Source of the DNA: Arboricoccus pini
GTDB lineage: Bacteria > Pseudomonadota > Alphaproteobacteria > Geminicoccales > Geminicoccaceae
Assembly (NCBI RefSeq): GCF_900187945.1
Contig: NZ_FYEH01000014.1
Coordinates: 24,208-88,207 of the forward strand
Direction of reading: 5' to 3'
Length of the DNA: 64,000 nucleotides
Part shown: piece after piece, positions 1 through 9,783 of the stretch
Layout of the letters: each line of letters opens with the position of its first letter
Position numbering within the stretch: the first letter of the stretch is position 1
Position numbers and translations under genes: made by a program
Notes under the pieces: model-generated
Seen by the model: only the letters and a program-made list of their open reading frames with translations
Database searches by the model: none
What the model was told of the DNA's origin: nothing

Positions 1-264
1 CTCGTCGCCATCCTTGCCGGTCGCAAGATTGTGAAGACGAGCCGGCACCTACGCCCGTGTCCTCGGCGCCATCGCCCATGGTCGGCCTCGATCTCGCAGG
101 CAAAGGACCGCCAGGCAGCAGCGGACGAAGCTGCACGGAAATGACATCGCTTCGGCAACACCAGGCCGATTGCCGCGTGGCAAGGCAAGGTGGTTTCAGG
201 CGGGCTTGCTCTGGCGTGCTGAAGCTGTTCTTCGCGCCGGCGGCTACCGCGACGGGGCTTTCTT
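1..264. other. window edge, no supported gene
   Basis: This stretch lies downstream of yggS, which is on the minus strand. The plus frame starting at base 1 is open to a TGA at 142-144 and could be the last 47 codons of a gene entering from the left, but the peptide matches nothing I know and no domain is visible. The other frames hold only short open stretches. I see no terminator hairpin with a T-tract. Confidence 0.3.
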
Positions 265-969
265 CTAGGCTTCGGCCTTGCGCGGCTGGCGCTCGCCGAA
301 CAGGGCGCTGCCAATGCGCACATGGGTGGCGCCAAAGCGGATCGCCGTCTCGAAATCGGCGCTCATGCCGATGCTGAGACGGCCAAGGCCGTTGCGCGCC
401 GCGAGCCGGCCGAGCAACGCCGTATGCGGGGCGACGTCGTCGTCGGATGGCGGGATGGCCATGAGGCCCTCGATCGGCAGGCCGAGATCGCGGCGGCAAT
501 GGGCGATGAAGGGATCCAGCTCTTCCGGGCGGATGCCGGCTTTTTGCGCCTCGCCGCCGGTATTGACCTCGACATAGAGGGGACGGGTGAGGCCGAGCCG
601 CTCGAAGGCCCGGGCCAGGGCAGCCGCCAGCTTGGGCCGGTCCAGTGTCTGGATCACATCAAACAGCTTGACCGCATCCAGCGCCTTGTTGGACTGGAGC
701 GCGCCGATCAGGTGAATCTCGAGATCCGGATAGATCTCGCGGTAGGCCGGCCAGCGACCGGCTGCCTCCTGCACGTAATTCTCGCCAAAGACACGCTGGC
801 CATCCGCCAGTACCGCCTCGATCCGATGGGCCGGCTGCACTTTCGAGACCGCGATCAGCGTAATGTCGGCGGGCGACCGGCCGGCGCGTGCGGCGGCGGC
901 GGCGATGCGCGCCTGGATGGCGGCCAGATGGCTTTGCCCTGCCCCTGCTTGTTCGGTGCCGGCGTGCAT
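265..969 (-). CDS. yggS: YggS/PROSC family pyridoxal phosphate homeostasis protein
   Basis: This 234-residue protein has the fold-III alanine-racemase-like barrel of the YggS/PLPBP family. The family binds PLP in the cytosol, buffers its level and hands it to apo-enzymes; no catalytic reaction is established. The PLP lysine is K43 in the motif AVSKVQP. The phosphate-binding C-terminal motif LSIGMSADFETAI is followed by VRIGSALFG. I chose the ATG at 969 because the family begins roughly here and an AAGG lies upstream. A longer in-frame extension would run into the divergent gene at 1028 and is not family-like. The two genes are divergent with 58 bases between them. Confidence 0.93.
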   Translation of the reverse strand: MHAGTEQAGAGQSHLAAIQARIAAAAARAGRSPADITLIAVSKVQPAHRIEAVLADGQRVFGENYVQEAAGRWPAYREIYPDLEIHLIGALQSNKALDAVKLFDVIQTLDRPKLAAALARAFERLGLTRPLYVEVNTGGEAQKAGIRPEELDPFIAHCRRDLGLPIEGLMAIPPSDDDVAPHTALLGRLAARNGLGRLSIGMSADFETAIRFGATHVRIGSALFGERQPRKAEA

Positions 970-1027
970 GCGAAAAACCCTTGATCGGTGATGGAGCCGA
1001 ACGCATCCCGGCCCTTGGGGAAGAACG

Positions 1028-2215
1028 ATGGACTTCGAGACACTCCTCAGCCCCATCGGGGCGGACGCATTCAAGCGCGACTATCTGGGCAAGAAGCCGC
1101 TACATCTGCAAGGTGCGGCGGACAAATTCGCCAAGATCATGAACTGGGAAGTCTTAAATCGCCTGCTGGGCATGACGACGATCTGGTCGGCGGCTTCCCT
1201 GCCCATGGTCCTGGACAAAGAAGCCATTCCGCCCACCCAGACCTCGAGCATGGCGGTCGGACGTGACGGCGGCCAAGTACTGAGGCCGGACCCGGCCAAG
1301 GTAAAAAAATTTCTCAAGGCCGGTGCCACCCTGGTCGCCAACGACATTGACCAGCTGACTCCCGAACTGTCGGCCCTGTCGCGCGCCATGGAGGAGACGC
1401 TCGGGGGCAAGGTCCAGGGTAATCTTTATCTCTCCTCCAAGCGCAAGCAGGCCTTTCGCGTGCATTACGACACGCATGATGTGTTTGCCGTTCATGTTAT
1501 GGGCGAGAAGACCTGGATGGTCTTCGAGGGCAAGGCGGAGAACCCGATTGCCCACCAAGTCTTCAAGTCGCAGACGGCGGAGCACCACGAAAAGGCGAAG
1601 GGAGCGCTCTGGAAGGAGGTGCGACTGAAACCTGGCGACCTTCTCTATCTCCCGCGCGGCCAATATCACTATGCGCTGGCAGATGACGGCGCCTGTGCGC
1701 ATGTTGCCATGGGTGTGACCTATCCGATCGGCATCGACGTCTTCAGCTATCTTTTCGAGCGGGTGGTTCTCGAACCGATGGGCCGCATGAACTTGCCGCA
1801 AGGTGACAAAGCAGCTCTGGGCGCTTGGCTCACCGAGTTCGGCCAGCGGCTGCAGGCGCTGGCCACCGACGAGCAGACGCGGGCCGATATTGAGCGCTTC
1901 ATGGCAAGCTATCGATACCCGCGCGACACCTACGACCTGCCCGCCCTGATCGAGGGCTCGGTCGAGACGTTCGTCGTCCAAAGTGAAGGGATGCGGTTGA
2001 TCGAGCAACAAGGCCGCTTCGGTCTCGTGCGCGCGGGCACGCGCGAAGCCGTCGAGGTGCCCGCCGGCATCGTCAAACCGCTCCGCTGGACTCTCGAGCG
2101 TCAGCGCTTCACGCGGCCGGAGATCGAGACCGCGTTTCCCGACGACCACGTGGCGCTCGGCCGGTTTCTTTCTGACATGATGGCCATGAAGCTGATCCGA
2201 CCACTCGATAGCTGA
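1028..2215 (+). CDS. cupin/JmjC domain oxygenase, ribosomal oxygenase (RoxA/YcfD) type
   Basis: This 395-residue protein belongs to the cupin-4/JmjC family of Fe(II)/2-oxoglutarate oxygenases, whose bacterial prototype YcfD hydroxylates an arginine in ribosomal protein L16. The likely iron triad is H146 and D148 (in VHYDTHDVF) and H214 (in LPRGQYHY). The sequence GEKTWMVFEGK after the first motif and the extended C-terminal half fit this family, which dimerises and ends in a winged-helix-like domain. GGGGAAG lies a few bases upstream of the ATG. Substrate assignment is by family only; another protein substrate is possible. A strong terminator follows. Confidence 0.8.
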   Translation: MDFETLLSPIGADAFKRDYLGKKPLHLQGAADKFAKIMNWEVLNRLLGMTTIWSAASLPMVLDKEAIPPTQTSSMAVGRDGGQVLRPDPAKVKKFLKAGATLVANDIDQLTPELSALSRAMEETLGGKVQGNLYLSSKRKQAFRVHYDTHDVFAVHVMGEKTWMVFEGKAENPIAHQVFKSQTAEHHEKAKGALWKEVRLKPGDLLYLPRGQYHYALADDGACAHVAMGVTYPIGIDVFSYLFERVVLEPMGRMNLPQGDKAALGAWLTEFGQRLQALATDEQTRADIERFMASYRYPRDTYDLPALIEGSVETFVVQSEGMRLIEQQGRFGLVRAGTREAVEVPAGIVKPLRWTLERQRFTRPEIETAFPDDHVALGRFLSDMMAMKLIRPLDS

Positions 2216-2690
2216 TCCTGGCCGCCATTTTGGCGGTCTTGCTTTTCGCATAGGTCGACAGGCGCCCCGCTTCCGTGCCCGGAAGCGGGGCGTTTTGCGT
2301 TGATGCAGGTACCTCGTCAGCTAAAGTTAACAAAACTTCATTGCCAATATATTATGATCATTAATTGAGTTGCCTAAAGGGCGCATATATGTGTTCTATA
2401 ATAACGATGCCTGGCATTTTGGGGTCCCTTGGTTCGTAATGTATGAAAATCAAGATGCGTCTCTCAAAAAAATGCAGGCCTAGCGTTCGCGTTGCTTTTT
2501 TTTTGGAAGGTGCGGCCAAATCCTGTGGCCGTTAAGTAACGCCTAATTCGATTTGCCACGATCGTGACTGTTGCCGATTGCGTCGTGGACGCGTTCGTCA
2601 TTGAAATCCCTCCAGACGCGAGGTTCCTGCGGTGCCGCGATTTGCGGTCGCGCCTCTCCCTCGGCGGAAGTCTGATTGGAGGAATCGAAC
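2216..2690. other. 475-base intergenic region upstream of porin 1
   Basis: It holds the terminator of the oxygenase gene and then an AT-rich leader for the first porin. A good -10 hexamer TATAAT is at 2397-2402, but I cannot pair it with a convincing -35. Further on there is a run of nine T at 2496-2504 preceded by an A-run, and a small inverted repeat CGGCCA/TGGCCG near 2514-2533. No open reading frame here looks real. Confidence 0.6.
2263..2296 (+). terminator. intrinsic terminator of the oxygenase gene
   Basis: A perfect 13-base stem (CGCCCCGCTTCCG / CGGAAGCGGGGCG) with a four-base loop is followed directly by TTTT. It sits 47 bases after the stop codon. Confidence 0.88.
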
Positions 2691-3884
2691 ATGACCCTGA
2701 AGAAGGTGCTTCTACGCACGTCGACCCTGGCTTTCGCGGGTGCTGCCGCCTATGGCGGGGCCTTTCTCGACGCTCCGGCGGCGCGTGCCGCCGAGGTCAA
2801 GCCGCTTGGCGCGCTCGACATCAATATCGGCGGTTTCTCGCGCTGGTATTCGTTTTTCGGCAATCTGAAGGATAAGTCCGGCGGTGATCAGCATGCTGGT
2901 ACCTATGACTTCCGGACCGACAACGAGATCTACGTCTACGTCCGCGGCAAGGACGAGGCGACCGGCCTCGAGTATGGCGGTAATGTCGAGCTCGAGTCCG
3001 ACACCAATACCACGAGCAACTCGGACGAGGCCTTTGTCTTCGTTCGCGGCAAGTTCGGTGAGTTCCGCTTCGGCGACCAGAACGGCGTCAATGAGCAGAT
3101 GATCACCGGTGCCGTGCCGTTGGCGACGCTCTCGGGCGGTATCGACGGCGTGGGCCCGATCGACGCTGGCGCGTTGGCCTATGGCTTCACGACTGACGAC
3201 GCTACTAAGGTCGTTTATTACTCGCCGGTCATGGGTGGCTTCCAGTTGGGCCTCAGCTTGACGCCGTCCACCGACAGCGGCGGCCAGAACATCAAGGTCA
3301 CCAATGGCGGCACCACGGATGTCTCCGACGTCATCGAGCCTGGCATCAGCTACACAAATCAGTGGGGCGATTTCGGCATTCTGGGCGCGGTTACGGGGGC
3401 TGTCGGCCGTTTCTCCAATAGCGCTGATCTAGACGGCCAGCATCGCAGCCGAGACCTCGAACACGTCTATGGCGGTCTCGACCTGACCTACGCCAACTTC
3501 AAGTTTGGTGGCGGCGTCGGGCATACCAAGGGTGCCAGGCCGTTTTCGACGGCAGCAGGCGACGACGGCAGCGACAATTATCCTTATATCGGCGCCTACA
3601 TCCCTGATCCCGGCTCGAAGCAGACCTTCTACAATTTGGGCGCGGCGGCAACGTTCGGGCCGGCCACGATTTCGGTCAACTATGGTCAGACCGTTTCGTC
3701 GCACGTGTCCGAAGGAACGCCCGATGGGTCGGACCCCGAACCCAAATACGTCAATGTCGGGCTTGAGGTCGGTGTGGCTCCGGGCCTCTCGGTCGGTGGC
3801 GAAGTCATTTACTTCAACAATAGCGACAACACCGACAATAACGACGGCGTTGTCGGTCTGGCTGGCGTGAAACTCGCCTTCTAA
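2691..3884 (+). CDS. alphaproteobacterial porin (paralogue 1)
   Basis: This 397-residue outer-membrane porin has a signal peptide cleaved after a probable AxA site (AARA before AEVKPLG). The mature part is full of alternating, glycine- and aromatic-rich beta-strands. It ends in the terminal phenylalanine (VKLAF) recognised by the BAM machinery. It belongs to the general diffusion porin family of Rhodobacter/Rhodospirillum type; substrate selectivity cannot be read. I chose the ATG at 2691 because GGAGGAA at 2678-2684 is spaced correctly for it; an in-frame TTG upstream overlaps this site. Its neighbour at 4200 is a close paralogue, but each gene has its own leader and terminator. Confidence 0.9.
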   Translation: MTLKKVLLRTSTLAFAGAAAYGGAFLDAPAARAAEVKPLGALDINIGGFSRWYSFFGNLKDKSGGDQHAGTYDFRTDNEIYVYVRGKDEATGLEYGGNVELESDTNTTSNSDEAFVFVRGKFGEFRFGDQNGVNEQMITGAVPLATLSGGIDGVGPIDAGALAYGFTTDDATKVVYYSPVMGGFQLGLSLTPSTDSGGQNIKVTNGGTTDVSDVIEPGISYTNQWGDFGILGAVTGAVGRFSNSADLDGQHRSRDLEHVYGGLDLTYANFKFGGGVGHTKGARPFSTAAGDDGSDNYPYIGAYIPDPGSKQTFYNLGAAATFGPATISVNYGQTVSSHVSEGTPDGSDPEPKYVNVGLEVGVAPGLSVGGEVIYFNNSDNTDNNDGVVGLAGVKLAF

Positions 3885-3915
3885 ACCTTCGCTCTCCTCA
3901 TTCCGACGCCGACGA

Positions 3916-3943
3916 ACGGCGGGCCATCTGGCCCGCCGTTTTT
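3916..3943 (+). terminator. intrinsic terminator of porin 1
   Basis: A ten-base stem ACGGCGGGCC / GGCCCGCCGT with a four-base loop is followed by TTTTT. This separates the two porin transcription units. Confidence 0.9.
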
Positions 3944-4199
3944 CGTTTGTCCGCCGTCCAGGGGCTATTCGTTACGCTTTCGCAGACAACATAAACATCA
4001 TGTAATCATTGGCGCTGATGTGGCATTTAAGCGATGTAAATGTCACACGATCTGGCCGATATGCGTCCTCCGTCCGTGGCAATGATGATTATAGCTTCAT
4101 GATACGCGCGTAATTGCTAGGGATTCGACCGCGTTGATGATCGAACCTGGGCGATGTCGCTCGCCCGGGGTGGCTCTTGAGGAGGGAATCATTGTGGTC

Positions 4200-5345
4200 A
4201 TGAAGAAAGGCCTGCTGGCGACGACGATGCTCGTCAGCGTTGCTGCCATGGGTGTTGCGAACGAGACGCGTGCCGCCGAGGTCAAGCCGCTTGGGGCGCT
4301 CGACATCAATATCGGCGGTTTCGCGCGCTGGTATTCGTTCTTCGGGAGTCTGGACAACAAGTATGGCGGGGAGCGCCACGCGGGCACCTACGACTTCCGT
4401 GATGACACTGAGGTCTATGTCTATGTGCGCGGCAAGGATGAGGCGACCGGCCTTGAATATGGCGCCAATATCGAACTCGAAGGCGACACCAACACAACGA
4501 GCAACGCCGACGAGGCCTTTGTCTTCATCCGTGGCAAATTCGGCGAGTTCCGCCTCGGCGACCAGAATGGCCCCGTCGAGCAGATGATCACCGGCGTCTC
4601 GCCCCTGGGGGCCTTCTCCGGCAGCCTCGACGGCGTCGGCCCGATCGATGCCGGTGCGGTCGTCTATGGCTCCTACTCCGACGACGCCACTAAGATCGTC
4701 TATTACTCGCCGGTCATGAGTGGCTTTCAGTTGGGCGTTGGACTGACACCGTCCACAGACAGCAACGGCTCGAACATCAAAACCACGCGTGGTGATGCCA
4801 ACGTCGAGGACCTGGTCGAGTCCGGTATCACCTATAACGGAGATCTAGGCGGCGTCGGGGTTCTTGCTGCCGTGACCGGTGCCATCGGCAAGTTCGCCGA
4901 TTCCGACGGTGAGAGCCGGGACCTCCAGCAGATCTATGGCGGTCTCGACCTAACCTTCGGGCCGCTGACGCTCGGTGGCGGCTATGGCATCACCAAAGGG
5001 GCTCGCCCCGTATCGGCCGCCGCCGGCGACGATCTGAGCGACAACTATATAGGCAACTTCGTCTATTCGCCCGGCTCCAAGCAGCAGTTCTTCAACGTCG
5101 GTGCCGCCTATGCGGTCGGACCGGCCACGATGTCGCTTGCCTACGGCCAGACAGTGTCGTCGCATGTCGGCGGCGGCACACCTTATGGCAGCGACCCGGC
5201 GCTGAAGGAGTTGATCTACAGCTTGGCCTTCGCGGTTGCGCCCGGCCTCACGTTGGGAACCGAAGTCGCGGCATTCAGCAACAGCGACAATACCGATGAC
5301 AACCAAGGCATTCTGGGTCTAGCCGGCGTACGCTTGGCATTCTGA
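4200..5345 (+). CDS. alphaproteobacterial porin (paralogue 2)
   Basis: This 381-residue outer-membrane porin is paralogous to the gene at 2691. The mature N-terminus AAEVKPLGALDINIGGF is identical in both, and blocks such as GKDEATGLEYG and NTTSN are shared. The signal peptide ends at TRA before AEV. The C-terminus VRLAF carries the BAM-recognition phenylalanine. Start choice is ambiguous: ATG at 4200 begins with the classic MKKGLL, but GGAGGG at 4181-4186 is better spaced for the in-frame GTG at 4194. The main differences from paralogue 1 are in loop regions, for example the segment after the GARPVSAAAGDD motif, as expected for differing pore properties. Confidence 0.9.
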   Translation: MKKGLLATTMLVSVAAMGVANETRAAEVKPLGALDINIGGFARWYSFFGSLDNKYGGERHAGTYDFRDDTEVYVYVRGKDEATGLEYGANIELEGDTNTTSNADEAFVFIRGKFGEFRLGDQNGPVEQMITGVSPLGAFSGSLDGVGPIDAGAVVYGSYSDDATKIVYYSPVMSGFQLGVGLTPSTDSNGSNIKTTRGDANVEDLVESGITYNGDLGGVGVLAAVTGAIGKFADSDGESRDLQQIYGGLDLTFGPLTLGGGYGITKGARPVSAAAGDDLSDNYIGNFVYSPGSKQQFFNVGAAYAVGPATMSLAYGQTVSSHVGGGTPYGSDPALKELIYSLAFAVAPGLTLGTEVAAFSNSDNTDDNQGILGLAGVRLAF

Positions 5346-5369
5346 TCCGTCGTCTTTTGTCGGTTGGTG

Positions 5370-5399
5370 AAGGGGCGGGTGCGCATTGGCCGCCCCTTT
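5370..5399 (+). terminator. probable terminator of porin 2
   Basis: The stem AAGGGGCGG / CCGCCCCTT has an 11-base loop and is followed by TGCTTTG, 25 bases after the porin stop codon. The T-tract is weak. Confidence 0.6.
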
Positions 5400-5555
5400 G
5401 CTTTGTCGGGCGCAGGGCGCATCCGGCTACCACTTCAAGGCGCCCACGCAAATTTCATCACCGCTGTAACCGCTCTGCACTCGGGGTTGGCGCCACTGCG
5501 TGCTATATAATGCGCCATCCGACCCTAATCGTTTTGGTCGGCGTGTGGTTCGACG

Positions 5556-6257
5556 ATGACTGCTCACATTCGTTTCAAAATCTTGGCCAACATGGCGCTG
5601 ACAGCAGCCCTTCTCCTGGAGGCAGCCCCGTCGGCGCACGCCCTCTCGCTCGTCGAGGGTCGCTACATTGAACAGAATTCGGGTGGCGACGCGCCGGTCG
5701 CGAACGATGACGCCAAACTGTCGGATGGCAATCGTTTCAATAGCGACCGTTTCGTCCTGCGCTTTACGCCACGTGATCCGATGTCGGCGAGCTTGCGCCA
5801 ACAAGGCGCCGACGACACGGACCTGCCCAATCTGCGTATCAGTATGGAGGCGGGGGGGGCCGAAGCGGGGCGGCTCGATCTGATGAATATCGGTCCGATG
5901 CCAGGCTTGGGAATTAGTCCGGCCAATCCCACCCCGGGGACCCAGACCCTGGCGATCGGCGGCGCTGTCGAGTTGAACGACTGGGCCGTCGGCGCCACGT
6001 TCCTGCAGTCGTCCGGCCTGGGCCTGCAGGCAGAAATGGCGGGAGCGTCACTTGGCTATGGCCGGCTGACCTCAAGGCTGGCCATCGGCGAGCAGTCGTC
6101 CGTCTATGAGGGCGGCAGCAAAGAGTTCTACCTCTTCAGCACCGATCTTGCCGCGCGCCCTTGGCTCAGCCTGGAAGGCGACCTCGGCTTCACGCCGGCG
6201 CAGCAGAACACCGATCAGTCCGCTGTCGGGCGTGTGGGCGTGCGCTTGAAATTCTAA
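5556..6257 (+). CDS. exported protein, possible small outer-membrane beta-barrel
   Basis: This 233-residue protein has a clear signal peptide with a probable cleavage site in SAHA before LSLVEG. The rest is rich in alternating hydrophobic/polar segments and glycine. The last residues, GVRLKF, end in phenylalanine preceded by basic and hydrophobic residues, as in outer-membrane barrel proteins. I do not recognise a named family. Its position just after two porins suggests a surface role, but it probably has its own promoter in the 210-base gap. No good Shine-Dalgarno is visible before the ATG. Confidence 0.65.
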   Translation: MTAHIRFKILANMALTAALLLEAAPSAHALSLVEGRYIEQNSGGDAPVANDDAKLSDGNRFNSDRFVLRFTPRDPMSASLRQQGADDTDLPNLRISMEAGGAEAGRLDLMNIGPMPGLGISPANPTPGTQTLAIGGAVELNDWAVGATFLQSSGLGLQAEMAGASLGYGRLTSRLAIGEQSSVYEGGSKEFYLFSTDLAARPWLSLEGDLGFTPAQQNTDQSAVGRVGVRLKF

Positions 6258-6438
6258 TGGTCGGGCTCAGCTTGCGGAGGCGCGTCGGCGGGTATTCCAT
6301 GATGGATGAAGGTCGGCGGTTTGCCGCATCTGAGACCGATGGCAAAAAAGACAAGCCGAACATCAGGTTCACGGCAACCCTTCGCGTCGCTATAGTTCGC
6401 GCTCGCTAGTTCGGCAGTTCTTAGAGTTTAGAGAAACG

Positions 6439-7035
6439 ATGCGAAAATTCGGGCGTTCGGCGGGCGGAGCGCACCTCATCTCCTCGCGCCGCAATCGATT
6501 GCGGTACGGTCTTTCTGCTCTGGCTTTGGCCGGTGTTCTGGCAGTTTCTGCCTGCACGCCCGATCCGGACCAGCCGGAATTCACCCCTTACAGTCCGCGT
6601 GATCAGGCTGATCGTGATAAATATGGCACGATCACCGGGGCGAATGGCATTTCGCTGCTCGCCAGCCGTCACGGCAACGCGGACTCGCAACAAGGCGGCG
6701 GCGGTGGTGGCATCGGCGTCAATGCCTATCTGTGGCGCGGGGCCCTGGAGACGGTCGACTTCCTGCCGCTTCTCTCGGCCGACCCGTTCGGCGGCTTGAT
6801 CATCACCGACTGGTACCAGCCGGCGCAGAGCCCCGACGAGCGGCTGCGTTTGCAGATCCTCATCCGTGACACCGTGCTGCGCGCGGACGGGGTCAAGGTA
6901 ACGGTGCTGCGGCAGCAGCGGACGGGACGCGGCGACTGGCTGGACGCACCCTCGGACCCCGCTACGGCCACGCAGATCGAGGACAAGATCTTGACCCGGG
7001 CACGCGAACTGCGGATTTCCGGGCTGCCATCCTAG
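6439..7035 (+). CDS. DUF3576 family lipoprotein
   Basis: This 198-residue protein has an N-terminal basic and hydrophobic segment followed by a lipobox-like AVSAC, so it is probably a lipoprotein. The body, with GIGVNAYLWRGALETVDFLP and the ITDWY segment, matches the DUF3576 family. That family commonly sits upstream of leuS and lptE in alphaproteobacteria, as here. Function is unknown; the link to lptE makes a role in envelope assembly a reasonable guess only. A glycine run (GGGGGG) lies before the conserved core. Confidence 0.8.
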   Translation: MRKFGRSAGGAHLISSRRNRLRYGLSALALAGVLAVSACTPDPDQPEFTPYSPRDQADRDKYGTITGANGISLLASRHGNADSQQGGGGGGIGVNAYLWRGALETVDFLPLLSADPFGGLIITDWYQPAQSPDERLRLQILIRDTVLRADGVKVTVLRQQRTGRGDWLDAPSDPATATQIEDKILTRARELRISGLPS

Positions 7036-7185
7036 GCTTGGACGCTGGCTGGCGCGGCGATCGTCCTCACCGGTGCGCCAGCGACGCGTCATCGTCGACC
7101 TTGCGGCGGCGTCGCGTCGGCCGAAGGTCGCTTATTTCGTGGCGCGCGAGCGCCGCGTCGCTGTCAATGAAGCCGGATCCAAGCG

Positions 7186-9783
7186 ATGTCGTCCTCTTCC
7201 GCCGCCGCTCCTTCGCCTGCCCCAGGGCGCTACCCCTTCAGCGAGACCGAGGCACGCTGGCAGCGTCTTTGGGAAGAACGGGAGACCTTCAAGGCCAGGC
7301 TCGATCCCGAACGGCCCAAATATTTCGTGCTCGAGATGTTTCCCTATCCGTCCGGGCGCATCCACATGGGGCACGTGCGCAACTATACGCTGGGTGATGT
7401 GGTCGCGCGGACCAAGCGCGCGCAGGGCTATAACGTGCTTCACCCCATGGGTTGGGACGCGTTCGGGTTGCCGGCCGAGGGGGCGGCGGTCAAGCGTGGC
7501 ATCCACCCCAAGACCTGGACCTACGCCAACATCGCCGAGATGCGCGAGCAGATTAAGACGATGGGCCTTGCCATCGACTGGTCACGCGAAATCGCGACGT
7601 GCGATCCCGCCTATTATCGTCATGAACAGGCCATGTTCATCGACATGTGGGAAAAGGGACTCGTCTACCGCAAGGAAAGCTGGGTCAATTGGGATCCCGT
7701 CGATCACACCGTGCTCGCCAACGAGCAGGTGATCGATGGCCGTGGCTGGCGTTCCGGGGCGCTGGTGGAGCGACGCAAGCTCGCTCAATGGTTTTTCAAG
7801 ATCACGGCCTTTGCCGAGGAGCTTCTCAGCGCCATCGACGGCTTGGAGCGCTGGCCCGACAAAGTGCGCCTCATGCAGCGTAACTGGATCGGGCGCTCGG
7901 AGGGAGCCCGGGTCTTTTTCCCCGTCGAGGGCCGTAACGAGCGCCTCGAGATCTTCACCACGCGGCCCGATACGCTCTTCGGTGCCTCGTTCATCGCGCT
8001 CGCCCCCGACCATCCGCTCAGTGTCGAACTCGCCAAGGGAGAGCCGGCGCTGGCGGCCTTTATCGCCGAGTGTCTGAAGGGCGGCACGAGTGCCGTCGAC
8101 CTGGAGGCCGGCGAGAAGCTGGGCTTCGCCACGGGACTGGTCTGCCGCCATCCCCTCGATCCAGCTCGCACGGTCCCGGTCTACGTCGCGAATTTCGTCC
8201 TCTCCGATTATGGCACCGGGGCAGTCTTCGGCTGCCCGGCGCATGATCAACGCGATCTCGATTTCGCTCGTAAGTATGACTTGCCGGTTATCCCGGTCGT
8301 CCTGCCGCCAGATGCCGATCCGGCCGGTTTCAGCATTGGTAAAGAAGCCTATACCGGCGACGGCACGCTTTTCCACTCGGCGTTTCTCGACGGGCTCGAC
8401 GTGACGACCGGCAAGACTCGGGCCATCGCCGCCCTCACAGAGCGGGAGGCGGGGAGTAGCGAGATCACATGGCGCCTGCGTGACTGGGGTGTTTCAAGGC
8501 AGCGTTATTGGGGCTGCCCGGTGCCGATGATCCATTGCGCCTCCTGTGGCGTAGTGCCCGTGCCAAAGGACCAGTTGCCAGTTACGCTGCCGGACGATGT
8601 CGAGATCACGGGCGTGGGCAACCCGCTCGCCCGTCATCCGACCTGGAAGCATGTGACATGTCCCACCTGCGGGGGGCCAGCGGAGCGTGAGACCGATACG
8701 TTCGACACCTTCGTCGAGAGTTCCTGGTATTTCGCCCGCTTTTGTTCGCCGGAAGCCGAGACCGAGCCGTTCACGCGCGAGGCTGCCGCCTATTGGCTGC
8801 CGGTCGACCAGTATATTGGCGGCGTCGAGCATGCCGTCCTGCATCTGCTTTATTCGCGCTTTTTCACCCGGGCGATGAGCGCTTGCGGCTATCTCGATCT
8901 TGATGAGCCCTTCGCCGGTCTCTTTACCCAGGGCATGATCAATCACCAGACCTTCAAGGACGAGGCTGGCGACTGGCTCGAACCCAGGCAGGTGATGAAG
9001 GACGACACGGGTGCCTGGGTCACGCTAGATGGCCACCGGCCGGTTGAGGTCGGTCGGGTTGAGAAAATGAGCAAGTCCAAGCTCAATACCGTCGATCCAA
9101 CCGAGATCATCGGCGGCTATGGTGCCGATACGGCACGGCTTTTCATGCTCTCCGATAGCCCGCCCGAACGCGATCTCGAATGGACCGAGGCCGGTATCGA
9201 TGGCGCCTGGCGCTATATCAATCGGCTGTGGCGACTGGTCACCGAGCGTGTCCCGGCTTTGGCGCCTGTGGGCGCGGGGGTACCCCAGGAGTTGAGTGAT
9301 GGCGCCGATCTGGAATTAAAGCGCCTATTGCACCGGTCGATCGCTAATGTGACGGTCGAGCTCGACCGTTTCCACTTCAACAAGGCGGTGGCCCTGCTTC
9401 GCGAGTTTTCCAACGGCATCGAGGCCTATGCCGGGACCAACGGTGCCCTGCAGCGCGAGGTGCTGGAGCGGCTCGTCCGCATGCTTGAGCCGCTGATCCC
9501 GCATCTCGCCCACGAATTGTGGCGGCATCTCGGCCACGAGACGCTTCTGGCCGACGAGCCATGGCCGAAGGCCGACCCGCGCTTTACTGTCGAAGACGAA
9601 GTCGTCATCGCCATCCAGGTCAACGGCAAGCGGCGGGCCGAGATCAGGGTGCCCAAGGGAAGCAGCAACGCCGTGCTCGAAGGTCAGGCACTGGCCGAAG
9701 CCAACGTCCAGCGCGCCATGGAAGGCAAGGCGCCAAGAAAGGTGATCATCGTGCCGGACAAGATCGTCAATGTCGTCGTCTGA
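7186..9783 (+). CDS. leuS: leucyl-tRNA synthetase
   Basis: This 865-residue class Ia synthetase charges tRNA-Leu with leucine. The HIGH-type motif is in [16 protein letters not shown] and the KMSKS motif in [11 protein letters not shown]. Between them lies the CP1 editing domain, followed by the catalytic core with a Cys-rich insert (CASCG and CPTCGG). The C-terminal domain includes [18 protein letters not shown] sequence. Length is normal for the bacterial form. The last 14 bases overlap lptE, so the two are probably translationally coupled. Confidence 0.97.
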   Translation: MSSSSAAAPSPAPGRYPFSETEARWQRLWEERETFKARLDPERPKYFVLEMFPYPSGRIHMGHVRNYTLGDVVARTKRAQGYNVLHPMGWDAFGLPAEGAAVKRGIHPKTWTYANIAEMREQIKTMGLAIDWSREIATCDPAYYRHEQAMFIDMWEKGLVYRKESWVNWDPVDHTVLANEQVIDGRGWRSGALVERRKLAQWFFKITAFAEELLSAIDGLERWPDKVRLMQRNWIGRSEGARVFFPVEGRNERLEIFTTRPDTLFGASFIALAPDHPLSVELAKGEPALAAFIAECLKGGTSAVDLEAGEKLGFATGLVCRHPLDPARTVPVYVANFVLSDYGTGAVFGCPAHDQRDLDFARKYDLPVIPVVLPPDADPAGFSIGKEAYTGDGTLFHSAFLDGLDVTTGKTRAIAALTEREAGSSEITWRLRDWGVSRQRYWGCPVPMIHCASCGVVPVPKDQLPVTLPDDVEITGVGNPLARHPTWKHVTCPTCGGPAERETDTFDTFVESSWYFARFCSPEAETEPFTREAAAYWLPVDQYIGGVEHAVLHLLYSRFFTRAMSACGYLDLDEPFAGLFTQGMINHQTFKDEAGDWLEPRQVMKDDTGAWVTLDGHRPVEVGRVEKMSKSKLNTVDPTEIIGGYGADTARLFMLSDSPPERDLEWTEAGIDGAWRYINRLWRLVTERVPALAPVGAGVPQELSDGADLELKRLLHRSIANVTVELDRFHFNKAVALLREFSNGIEAYAGTNGALQREVLERLVRMLEPLIPHLAHELWRHLGHETLLADEPWPKADPRFTVEDEVVIAIQVNGKRRAEIRVPKGSSNAVLEGQALAEANVQRAMEGKAPRKVIIVPDKIVNVVV

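Noticed and set aside
1154..2251. Minus-strand open frame across the cupin/JmjC gene
   Set aside because: The plus strand encodes an intact family member with its iron triad and ribosome site. The antisense product matches nothing.
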